Assembly (NCBI GenBank): GCA_038049695.1
Contig: CP142451.1
Coordinates: 127,600,501-127,664,500, forward strand
Direction of reading: 5' to 3'
DNA: 64,000 nt
Origin: Cinnamomum chago
Lineage: Eukaryota; Streptophyta; Magnoliopsida; Laurales; Lauraceae
The notes beneath the pieces are model-generated. The model was not told the origin of the DNA. It saw only the letters and a list, made by a program, of their open reading frames with translations, and did no database searches. Of the stretch, positions 1-9,160 are shown one piece after another (position 1 is the first letter of the stretch; each line of letters begins with the position of its first letter). A program made the position numbers and the translations under genes.

Positions 1-117
1 CGCCGACGGAGTGATGGGGTAGAAGAAGATGCCAGGTTTCAAAGACAGCTCGCTCTGCTCATCTTCTTCTTCCGCGCACTTTAGCCGCTTCCCTAGCCTG
101 TGCGCCGTCTCATCCAT
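1..117 (-). CDS. FKF1: FKF1/ADAGIO3-like protein, N-terminal fragment (runs off left edge)
   Basis: Starting from the ATG at 117 and reading leftwards on the minus strand, 39 codons stay open to the first base of the window. The peptide has a charged N-terminus with an acidic run (CAEEEDEQ, about residues 14-21) followed by LSLKPGIFFYPITPSA, which resembles the segment just before the LOV domain of FKF1 (ADO3). That family binds FMN, senses blue light, and uses an F-box and Kelch repeats to target CDF repressors for degradation in photoperiodic flowering. None of those domains lies inside the window, so the name rests on about 15 residues recognised from family memory. The start is supported by its good context (gccATGG) and by a purine-rich leader without the same frame. 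A ZTL or LKP2 identity fits less well because their N-termini differ. Confidence 0.62.
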   Translation of the reverse strand, partial: MDETAHRLGKRLKCAEEEDEQSELSLKPGIFFYPITPSA

Positions 118-230
118 GGCGTTGAATTTGCTAACGTACACGCTGCGAGCAGAACTTGAAATCTTCTCGATAGCTCGCTCTCGCCCTCGATCTCGATCTC
201 TCTAGCAAATCGATCTCGAAGAAGATGGGG
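118..230 (-). other. Probable 5' leader of the FKF1-like gene
   Basis: On the minus strand this is rich in GAGATCGAG-type purine repeats and more GC-rich than the flanking DNA, as is common for plant 5' leaders. It ends at the ATG at 117. The transcription start is not visible. A longer open frame across the leader (302 down to 93) overlaps the start codon in another frame and looks like chance. Confidence 0.4.
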
Positions 231-2700
231 TGGAATTCTTTTATTATTCTCATCACTATTTTCTGGAGCTGCAGTACCACTTGTCTTATAAAACTTTGCC
301 ACTTGTTTTTAGTGAAATTACGAAAATGTATACGGTGGGTTTTTTCTTTTCATCGATTTGATAGGAAGGATTTTTGCCTCATTCGGAAGAAAAACTAAAA
401 TAGAAGTGAGTTATGATGGTATTTTATCTTTAGTTATTCATTATGAAATCTTTTTTACTTTTTTTTTATGGAAAAATGAAGTATTTTTGTATTTGAGAAG
501 ATAAAGATAGTTGCTTTTCGACTTTTTGTATGAAAAATATAAAAAGAGTTTTGAATAAAGTGTATTTGATGTGACATCTTGTCTGAAAAATTGAGGGTTT
601 ACTTGACTTGTATTGTATTAGTAAAGTGCCAAATGGGCCCCGATTTTGGTAGGAATGGTGAATTAAGAAAACTTAATATGGTATAAGAAATAATTGATCA
701 TAAGATTGAATCTTAGGGGAAAAGACTTGACATGAAAAAATTATATATCACAAAGAATGTACCGATGGAATTCTACCTTAGGGGGAGTGTGTTGAGGAGT
801 GGGCTCCACCCGATATAGATTATTGCTATTCTCTTTTTCTTCTTTTCCTCTTTTTTCTTTATTTTTCACGAGAAGTTTCTGCATATCTAGCCTTTGAAGG
901 ATTTTTTAACAAATAATAAATTTTTTTACTTCTTTCGAGTTATTTATTTATTTATTTATATTTATTGTTTATTTGCAAACTTTTAATTGGACAATGGTTG
1001 TTGTGCGCAATGCAATACATAGATACATACATATGGAAAATGCTCTTATAAGAGTAACTATCATATCACTATAAGAGTAAGAAATTCAAGCCATTTGATT
1101 CTCATCTAGATCCAACGGTCTAAAATGATTTTAGGTCATGCAACAAAAGTTATCACTCTAAGCAAATTTGAGAGGAGTAGAGAGGATATCGTAGATTTTA
1201 GGTGGACCATATCTTAAAAGTGTGGGGCGCATTTCCATATTAAGTATCACCGGTCACAATATGCTTCATGTTTTTTATTTATTTTCAATTCAATCAAGCC
1301 ATATATATATATATATATATATATGCTTGTATCTTCTTAGATGTTTGAGAAGCATTATAATTAATGTATATCCCCCTTTTGAATGAATATTGTTAGTAAA
1401 TGGATCAAACCCAAACGACACATGAGTTGTTTAGCACTCCATAATGGATGTGAGATGGGACAATTTGTTTAAGCACGATTGGGTGTATATAAAAATGGTG
1501 ATATGCTCTTAGTTTTGTTAGTCCCGCATCATTCTAAATGAATATTCAAATCCCAAAGCATGGTTATATTCATTTTTAATCGGAATTAGGACAAAAGGAG
1601 TTGTTATAATATCACACTAAATAATATTCTAATGGAAAAATCTATTCTAATCAGCTACTTCCACTCTTGTAACTTTTGTTTACTGTGGAATAAGTCAATT
1701 AGCATATCTAAATGCAGCTTTATTAATATAGGCACAGTGTCTTTAATGACCGACACTGAGTTAGATATGGTCACATGAGTGCGACATGTCCTGTAGGGCC
1801 CCACTTGGATCTTCAAAATAAGAGTACAGGTTAGTCGGTTTACATGTAAATCAAGGTTCATTCGCTAAAATAACCTTATTAACTATAGATGATGTTATGT
1901 TTTTGCTTAATGCCAGGACCAATTTCATACAGAAGAGCTAGTTAATTAAATTACACACAAGACCAATGTAGGACAGCTGAGTTCCAGAGATTAAACAGGG
2001 AAGTAAGCTTGTATAAATGCACGCTCCAATCAATCAATTGGTCCTCAAGATTTATTGAGACACAGGTAAGACACATTGAATGGTTTGGAGTTTTAAATGT
2101 ATTAGATTAGAACTCTAATTGTGTCATATTTATTTCAAATTACTTGAAATGAGCTTTTTAATGGGTGTTTTGTAGTTTTCCCAAAAAATAAAAAAAGGGA
2201 GCAAATTAAATACTCTAAACTTAAGGCATTCATGTCACACAATTTTTAATATATATACAAGCACCATATAAAAGTTTTTTCAACAAAAATAAAATTCATC
2301 ATTAGATTAATTATATTTAGAATAGAATACTCAAATAAAGAAAATCTCATCTCCATAAATGTTAGATCCAGTATTAGAAAAACCTTTAATTGGAATGAAT
2401 TTTGGATGAATATCAATTTACGAGGGTATGAGATATATTATAAAAATTTCTTGAGATGGACTTTCATTCTTACCCTCAAATAAATACGGGGCCATCAAAA
2501 ACTCAAGACCCTCCAAATTAAAATCACTAACTTAGGAGACAATCCTCAATAATATGAGTTACTCATATTTATGCAAGTGGGCCTGGTCAGCATATTTGAA
2601 AAAAAAGACAGGAAAAAGAAAAAGAAAAAGAAAGGCCCAATATTAATAAATGAAAATGGTATTTTAGTAGTTTGAGGTGTGGAAAGAGGGTAAAAGTTGT
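231..2700. other. Intergenic AT-rich DNA between the FKF1-like leader and the evening-element block
   Basis: No gene is visible. The segment 385-640 is a degraded copy of a MITE family that recurs at 8205-8505, 33420-33668 and 62632-62922. It shares AAAGATAGTTG, TTTGTAT, a GATGTGACATCTT block and GTATTAGTAAAGTGCCAA. A pure AT microsatellite lies at 1298-1324, and a polypurine run at 2598-2633. If the FKF1-like promoter is the block at 2744-2785, these insertions, or a leader intron, account for the long spacing. Confidence 0.5.
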
Positions 2701-2743
2701 AATGTTTTGCACCAAACTGCCATTTGAACAGCGAAGCAACTGG

Positions 2744-2785
2744 CACGTGGCGTTTAGACATAGATATTTCTCAACACAAATATCT
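2744..2785. promoter_or_regulatory. G-box plus two inverted evening elements
   Basis: A palindromic G-box (CACGTG within GGCACGTGGC) is at 2744-2749. An evening element AAATATCT lies on the minus strand at 2762-2769 and another on the plus strand at 2778-2785, an inverted pair within 24 bp. Evening elements are bound by CCA1/LHY/RVE clock factors and G-boxes by bZIP/bHLH light regulators. FKF1 in Arabidopsis is clock-controlled. The block is about 2.65 kb upstream of the FKF1-like ATG, and no other gene start is near, so assignment to FKF1 is inference. Confidence 0.45.
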
Positions 2786-5390
2786 GGTTGTCCATATATG
2801 CATCTCCAATCTATCTTCTCCAGGTGATTGTTGGGACTTGGGAGGGATGATATTTTGGAGGTTGGGATCTGACGTGGAATACCCGCCACATTTCTATCTT
2901 CTGCCTCGGCGTATTGGAATCTACTCACCGTCCACAGCAAGTAGGCTTATTGCCTGACTTTAGATACCCGGCCTACAAACTGATTTCTCCCAACCCGAAT
3001 GAAGTCGGATAAACTCTTTTATAGTTTTAGTGTGGTAGTGCAGTTTTAAATCTACAATCTTTCAATATAAATCTTAGTTGTAGGACTGCTATACTGAAAG
3101 AGATTTGAGAATAGTTCAAAAAACATGGAAAAACCCAATTATGCTCTATAATTTGAGTCTTTATTGTAATTTGTCTAAGTAAATTATGTATTAGTACAAT
3201 AATCCGTACTAAGCACATGTACGTCAATAAATTTTAAATTGATTATCCATATATTATAGGAAAAATATATGGGAATTTTAGTAAAAGATTATTGCAAATT
3301 TAATATTTATGAATTTGGAGAGTTGTGATTTATGAATATGTATTAATGAACGTCACAATAAAGTTCTATTTTTCATTATGAACTTTTGTTGGATTTATGT
3401 AGTAGCTTAAGTGTGAAATTACCATTCCACCCAATAAATACTTAAAATTTTAATTTTCAAGTATAGAAGAAAGAAGAAGAATTTATGAAAATACCCTTTT
3501 TTTTTCTCAAATTGAGAGAAAGTAGTGCAGATGACATGGAATAAGAAAAGTAGTGCAGAAGACATGGAATGAGAAAAAGTGTGTTAAAAAAGCAAAAGTC
3601 GAATATGGATATGGATATGGATACGGAGAAAGGGAGTCGTTGCATAACACAAAAAACACAAGAAAGTGGAGAATAGATGTGAGTAGCAATGGATTGTTAA
3701 AAGTAGAGTGGATGGTCATGAGTTAAGAATTGAGTTTCTCACCAAGTCCTTGGCCTTTCTACCAATGTGGCGATTTGTGTGATTTGCCTAAGCTTTGTTG
3801 AGCCTAACCTGGTTCTAAAACTATTATTAAAGAGATGGCTTAGCTTGATCCAACAAATCGGCATAAAAAGGGCTTTGTTGATTACTAAGGAGATGGGCTG
3901 GCTGGCCGGGCTGACTTTTTGACCTGTGGGTTGGATGTAGGTGCCAACCTTAGGCCCTCACCGGGCTTTGACACAGTTTTAAGTTTTAACAACCCCATTT
4001 GCAGTCCTAGTACAGACAGCGGTGATATTGGAAAAAATTTAGCCATCCATCGTGGGTTTGGCGGCTAAAAGACGAAATAATTGAAAGATAATTATACTAT
4101 TATTTTAGCATTTAAGGGGCCGCCTGTTTGCATTAAAATGAATGCATAAAAATTCATGGTAAAATGAGTTCCCACCACAAAGGATTATTGAATATGCCAA
4201 GGGTAAAAGATATAGGGTGGAGATGTAAATAAAACTTTGGCTTTCCTACGTTTTGAACTACCGTGGTGATGACCGCGATTCATTTTCTATTAAAAAGGAG
4301 ATGATTTAATGGACATTTTAGATCTTCACCATTGTTTCTCCAATTTAAAGGTACTTTTACTAATACGATTCCATACAATTTCTATAAATTCAATTTCATG
4401 CAAAATGACAGTGTAGCTATTCACCTTTTGGGATGCATTCGTTTGGAAGCTTGGAGTGAAGTTCCTGTTTAATCATCAATGTCATAGAAACAGGACCAAA
4501 CTGCTCCCCAAAACCTTTCCCGCCCATAGACACAACCTGATGCCTTCTTTTGTTTAGTGTTATCATTAATCTGTTAAGCACTTGGGATGATGCTTTTGGT
4601 GACATGAGCTAGTCTGGTTTGCATGAATTAGTCTTTCAGCCCACAGTTTTATTACTTTATGACTCACTTAGATTTGAGAGTCAAACGCAACTCAGTGCAT
4701 GTAGTTGAGTATGACAAGGTGGCCAGGTTTGTTTTTGATGTTTTTTTGGGCAAATGACCAGGTATGTGTATTGTGTACTCAGCCTGTTGACATGGTAACC
4801 TTTCGAATTGAGTCTGACTTCCTAGGTCTTGAACCATGGAACTCGACCACCTTGTGTTCGCAAACCAGCACGCTTGGGTGTGTTAAATGGAGAAGATATG
4901 CGGCCCTGCCATGGATGTGTTTGACCCATGATAGGTCCTAATTGTGCGATCAATGGAGAAGATATGTGGGGATAAGGGCCCCTCTAAAATCTTTGAAGCC
5001 CCTTTTTCTTCAGAAAATTTTATAATTTTCTACATATGAACCTCCTAATTTTTCAAAAAAGCTATTATGTATTTTAAAAACATCGTGCGTATTTCATATG
5101 TGGGCTCCCACAAAAATGTTTCTACCCTATTCCCCCCCTCCCCCCAAAAGAAGAATTCCTAGGCTGTGTATATCCTTTACCACTCACTTTGTATCGTTTA
5201 CCCCCTCACCGCTTCCCTGGGTGGTGCTTAATAAACAATGAATTTGTATATATTCAATACATCTAAACAAAAGTAGAAGTTAACATGAGCATATTTATTT
5301 GTAAAAATTCCATCCAAATTACTTATGGTTGGGTTTTATGACTGCCTATTAGTAGTAGTCCCCAATATTCAAAGTTTTTTGGGTTGGTTT
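2786..5390. other. Intergenic DNA without a recognisable gene
   Basis: The stretch 2786-2960 is more GC-rich (a TGACGTGG motif near 2869) and may continue the regulatory block. The rest is AT-rich. The open frames here are short and carry no recognisable domain. I see no structural RNA and no clear element boundary. Confidence 0.35.
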
Positions 5391-6356
5391 TGTTGGAAAA
5401 ATGGTTAGAAGGACCCATTATTTTTTATTTTGGTCATCTTTTAGCCAAAATAAACGTGGGACCCACTTATCATTTTAGGTGAGAATACATGAGAATGTAA
5501 TTTACTCTATGAGTAGTTTAAGGACATGTATTGGGTTGCTCTAATCCATTAAGAAATGAATGAAGTGGTAAACTTGCATCCCACATTGCTTGGGAGCAAA
5601 ACATCTCTTGGGTATAAATATACTTACCTTGGTAGTATAAGATGAGCCCCAAGGGTCACTCCACTTTTGTGGGGGAGGGAGGACCAAGATCAAGGTATGG
5701 TCACAACCACGCGCGCGCCGCCCAGCACCGAACCGGGCCTGGGCCTCACACGCGAGTTGGGCCTGGCTTGGCCCACTATCAATTTATAATTTTTTGGAGA
5801 AATTTTATTTAATAAAATTTTCCTTTTTTCAAATGGGGTGTGTCCCTAGTTCTAAGAGGTGTGTGCCCTTTCATATATGAAAGAGTGTGTCCCTAGTCCT
5901 AAGAGGTGTGTCCTGTTCTGAACAGATGCAGCCCCTATGAAGAGAGCTGATTGCAGGCTATATATTCATCTCGTTTCATGTTGTTTTGATCATTCCATTT
6001 TCGCTGCTGCTGCTGCACTTGCATTGAGTCACTCATTCAGAATCAAGAGGAGAGAGTTATTATACACTAACTGGTTCGACAGTCACACAGTTTGTAGTGC
6101 TGCAACTGTTGTGAAACAGATCATTGTATCTTGGGAGAGACGCCATTGTAGCTCGTAAGCACCATTGCGGGGGCGAATTTTGTCTTAAGGACATAGTGTT
6201 AACACTAGCCTTGATCAACTGCGAATCTCTGATCTACTACTGTTTTTCTGCCTTCAAACAGTAAGTTCATTTTACATTCAAACATAATACTGTTTTGTTT
6301 CATTTTAATGTAAACTGCTCTCCTAAAATATTGAAATACTTATACTCGTTCTAACA
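5391..6356 (+). mobile_element. Solo LTR of an LTR retrotransposon, 966 bp
   Basis: It begins TGTTGGAAAAAT and ends GTTCTAACA, with inverted TGTT/AACA ends. It is flanked by an exact 5-bp target duplication GGTTT (5386-5390 and 6357-6361). A TATA-like GGGTATAAATA near 5608 fits an LTR promoter. A related copy lies inverted at 28314-29030 and shares the same TATA region and an internal GGGGGCGAATTTTGTCTTAAGG-type block. No internal coding region is attached, so it is a recombination remnant. Confidence 0.85.
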
Positions 6357-6648
6357 GGTTTGCGAACTCATTAGCGACTCAAGGGTTTTATGGCTTTCGA
6401 AGTTCTTTTAAGTTTTTAATTGTCCAACTTTCAAAATGTTCAGAGCCTTTTGAGAACTTTTAAATCCACCTGGGAGACAACTTTTATATAATTCACATTT
6501 TAACCTTACAAGAAATCTCAAATATCCTCTAACTAATTATGCTTTAAAGACTTATTATTCTGAAAGTTTCCAATTCAAAAGTTCTTTGTTTCTTTTTTAG
6601 TTTTTAGAAGTCCTTTTTAGTTTGTAAAAGCTCGTTGAGTATCTTTTT

Positions 6649-6764
6649 GAGCAATGCTAGGTGGACCGAACATGGGGACCGGACTGTGGCCCGGACCCCA
6701 TGTCAGGCTGACATGGGGACCGGGCCACAGTCCGGTCCCCATGTTCGGTCCAAGTATACTTTCT
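6649..6764. mobile_element. Foldback (hairpin) element, copy a
   Basis: This 116-bp element starts GAGCAATGCTAGG and ends CAAGTATACTTTCT. It is flanked by a direct repeat GTATCTTTTT (6639-6648 and 6765-6774). Bases 6662-6751 form two 45-base arms that are complementary except for about one mismatch, with essentially no loop, so a transcript would fold into one long hairpin. The 9-10 bp duplication suggests Mutator-like insertion. Related copies are at 28127-28201, 28464-28606 and 32487-32633. Confidence 0.8.
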
Positions 6765-6774
6765 GTATCTTTTT

Positions 6775-7520
6775 CTATGATGTTACTTGGGTTGGGCTAA
6801 GTCAACCGTCGGGGAAGAGGAAGGAAAAAAAAAAAAAAAAAAAAGAGTTTGTGCACAAACCAACCTAGAAGAATGAAGATCCATACTTGTTCACAAGGGT
6901 GGGCCATCACCTGATAAGGCTCCACATATTTGATGGATTAGACTGACCAGTTCCTGCCAGTTGGGAAAATGGGAAAAAAGTAAAAAAGAAATTCTCGGGC
7001 CAAGTGGAGACCGACCAGAATGATAGAAAAGGACGAGTCCGTAACGACCCTTGGGATAGTGGGAGAGTTGGCTCTTCCTACTTTCCTTCCCGCCTCTTCC
7101 CTTCCAGTGAAGTGAAGGCACAACGCGCGGCTCCACACCTACCTGTGTCTTGTCTGTGTGGGGTCGTCCATCGCTGCTCTTCCTTACAGTCACAGCACAG
7201 CGCAGCACTATTAAAAAACAGAAATTTTATCGTTCGTCGCGACGAACTCTCCCTCTTCCTTGCGACTCGCAAACTGTCCATCAACAACCAGCCGCGGGAG
7301 CATGCACCACATGCGGGCATGCTCCATTGCGGGCGCACGTAGAAATAATCTGGACCATTCAATTGGAATCTCATTCCCTCTAGCGATATTCATTTGAGCA
7401 CATGTTAACGATACATCACCACCCAGTCACATTTTCAACTATATGTTTAATCTTACCATGCCAGACTCCTATCAAAATAGAAACGGAAGATAAATCTATG
7501 TAGAGGATGACATTCATTCT
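6775..7520. other. Intergenic DNA, partly GC-rich, no gene seen
   Basis: A poly(A) run is at 6826-6844. The segment 7070-7390 is more GC-rich than its surroundings. It carries a 16-bp perfect palindrome GTTCGTCGCGACGAAC (7232-7247) and a short stem around GGAGCATGC/GCATGCTCC (7296-7324). The open frames on both strands here overlap one another and show no known domain. It may be distal promoter DNA of the response regulator, but nothing proves this. Confidence 0.3.
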
Positions 7521-7993
7521 TTTAACGGACTATATCATATAGACCCTCAAATTGGAGTTCTTGCATGTCTTACGTAGTAGTTATTGTACAATAGCCGTAA
7601 CAAGAGATCTAAACTCGTCAATCAAAACCGTAGAACGGCCTCCCTTACAATCTACGATGGTAGATGGTCGTAATTGAAGAATCCCATTTAATAACTCAAA
7701 TATCATGAGCGATTTTTTTTATTTAGGGTCAGTTTGGCAACTATATTAATAGAGTCAACTGAAGTAAAGTTGATTTTGATTAAAAAATAAAATACAAGTG
7801 AGTTAATTTATCTTTAACAGACTATATCATATAGACCCTCAAATTGGAGTTCTTGCATGTCTTACGTAGCTATTGTACAATAGTTGCAACGGGAGATCTG
7901 AGCTTGTCAATGAAGACCATTGAATAGCATCTCTTACAATCTACGATGGTGGACGGTCGTGATTGAAGAATCCCACTTAATAACTCAAAGAAC

Positions 7994-8177
7994 ATAACGC
8001 CAAGGGGTAGCTTAGTTGGCATAGGACCACGGTTTGCATCCGGAAGTTGTGGGTTCGAAACTCCGTTACCACACTAGGGCTACAGGGGATTTATCCGGCT
8101 TCCCTCTGTGTCCGGAGGGATTAGTCCAGCCCAAAGGGTTGGGAACCCTCCGACAGCAAAAAAAAAAAAAAAAAAAC
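7994..8177 (+). mobile_element. tRNA-type SINE, copy 1
   Basis: About 184 bp with RNA polymerase III-like internal boxes. The A box is TAGCTTAGTTGG (about 8008-8019) and the B box is GGTTCGAAACT (about 8052-8062). A poly(A) tail of about 20 bases ends the element. The target duplication CTCAAAGAAC lies at 7984-7993 and 8178-8187. A second copy at 29715-29887 shares the body, which defines a SINE family in this genome. It has no coding capacity and would need a partner LINE. Confidence 0.88.
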
Positions 8178-8204
8178 CTCAAAGAACGTGAGCGATTCCT
8201 TTTA

Positions 8205-8505
8205 TAAGGGCCAGTTCAACAATTTTACTAATAGAGTCAAGTGAAGTAAAATTAATTTTGAAGAAAGAATAAAATATAAGTAGATTATGATGATGTTTTG
8301 TTTTTAGTTGTTGTAAATTTTTTGGCTTTTTGTATAAAAAAGTAGAGTTTTTTTATATTTTAGTGGATAAAGATAGTTGTTTTTTAGATTTTTTTTAAAA
8401 AAATAGAGAAAATTTTGAATTAAAATATTATTAATGTGACATCTTATTTAAAAATTAAAAAATTTCCTTAAGTTTTTACTGTATTAGTAAAGTGCCAACC
8501 TAGCC
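8205..8505. mobile_element. MITE with AT-rich core
   Basis: The ends form an imperfect inverted repeat: GGCCAGTTCAACAATTTTACTAATA at the left against the complement of TATTAGTAAAGTGCCAACC at the right. The interior is AT-rich and non-coding. The same family is seen, whole or partial, at 385-640, 7729-7812, 33420-33668 (inverted) and 62632-62922 (inverted). Confidence 0.6.
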
Positions 8506-8559
8506 AAAAGCACGTATTGCCGGATATGTAACCGTTTGGGCCTTATTAAGCAATTAAGT

Positions 8560-9160
8560 GCTAGAGGCAGGCACGATCGCCGCAACGAAAATTCGCGTGT
8601 TCGTCGCGACAAACCGACAAGTCTGCACGAAAAACTTTAATGGTGTGTCCTCTGCACTGCCGCTGATCGCTTCCTCATTTCAGCCGTCCTCTTTTAGCGG
8701 ATTCAATTCTCCCTCCCTCTCCTCCCTTCGTCGTTTTCTTTGAATCCGATAATTCTTTCCGGAACGTTCAGATCCCTTCCCAAATGCCAGAGATTGAGAG
8801 AAATCATTAAGAAGCGCTCGAAATCGGCGCTGCTACAGCTACTTCCTTCAGATCTGGACGAAATCGGTGATCAAATCTACTCAATAGATCATTTCTAGGG
8901 TTTTCGCAGCGGATTTGAGGCGGAAGCGATTGATTGCTGGCTCATGCAACGTCTGGTACTGTGGATCTGGCTGAAGATCCAGTTGGAAAGGGTTTGGGGT
9001 CGAATTGATAGGTCTGGCCATGGAGATCGGCGAAAAGATCGGCCTTTGTGAAGGATCTGACGTTTGTAATCTCTTTAGAGTAAGGAGGAAGAAGGCTTGA
9101 GAGCATTGGAAGCAAAAAAAAAGAGAAAAAAAGAGCTTTTTTTTTTCGCAGCATTCGGCC
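8560..9160 (+). other. Probable 5' leader of the type-B response regulator, with upstream ORFs
   Basis: CT-rich and purine-rich leader-like sequence precedes the ATG at 9161. It holds several upstream ATGs. MPEIERNH* starts near 8784. A 35-codon frame runs 8944-9051. A 26-codon frame, 9020-9100, is in phase with the main ORF but stops before it. If the leader is not spliced, these would reduce or regulate translation of the main ORF. The transcription start and any leader intron are not visible. Confidence 0.45.

Larger units (their letters stand above)
7521..8505. repeat. Tandem duplication (about 292-bp unit), second copy split by a SINE
   Basis: Unit A (7521-7812) and unit B (from 7813) share the opening TTTAACRGACTATATCATATAG, the segment CTTGCATGTCTTACGTAG, and an ending in the left end of a MITE with AATAGAGTCAA. 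Unit B is interrupted by the SINE at 7994-8177 and continues into a fuller MITE (8205-8505). The order of events is therefore MITE insertion, duplication, then SINE insertion. The two units have diverged by many substitutions. Confidence 0.75.

Noticed and set aside
93-302. 69-codon minus-strand frame at the left edge
   Set aside because: It overlaps the FKF1-like start in another frame and consists of leader-like repeats with no known domain.
7232-7247. 16-bp perfect palindrome, with a near copy near 8603
   Set aside because: Possibly ends of an insertion, but no consistent inverted termini or target duplication could be drawn around 7232-8620.
8000-8070. Possible tRNA gene (A and B boxes present)
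   Set aside because: No cloverleaf beyond the Pol III boxes. Poly(A) tail and target duplications show a SINE. The same applies to 29720-29790.
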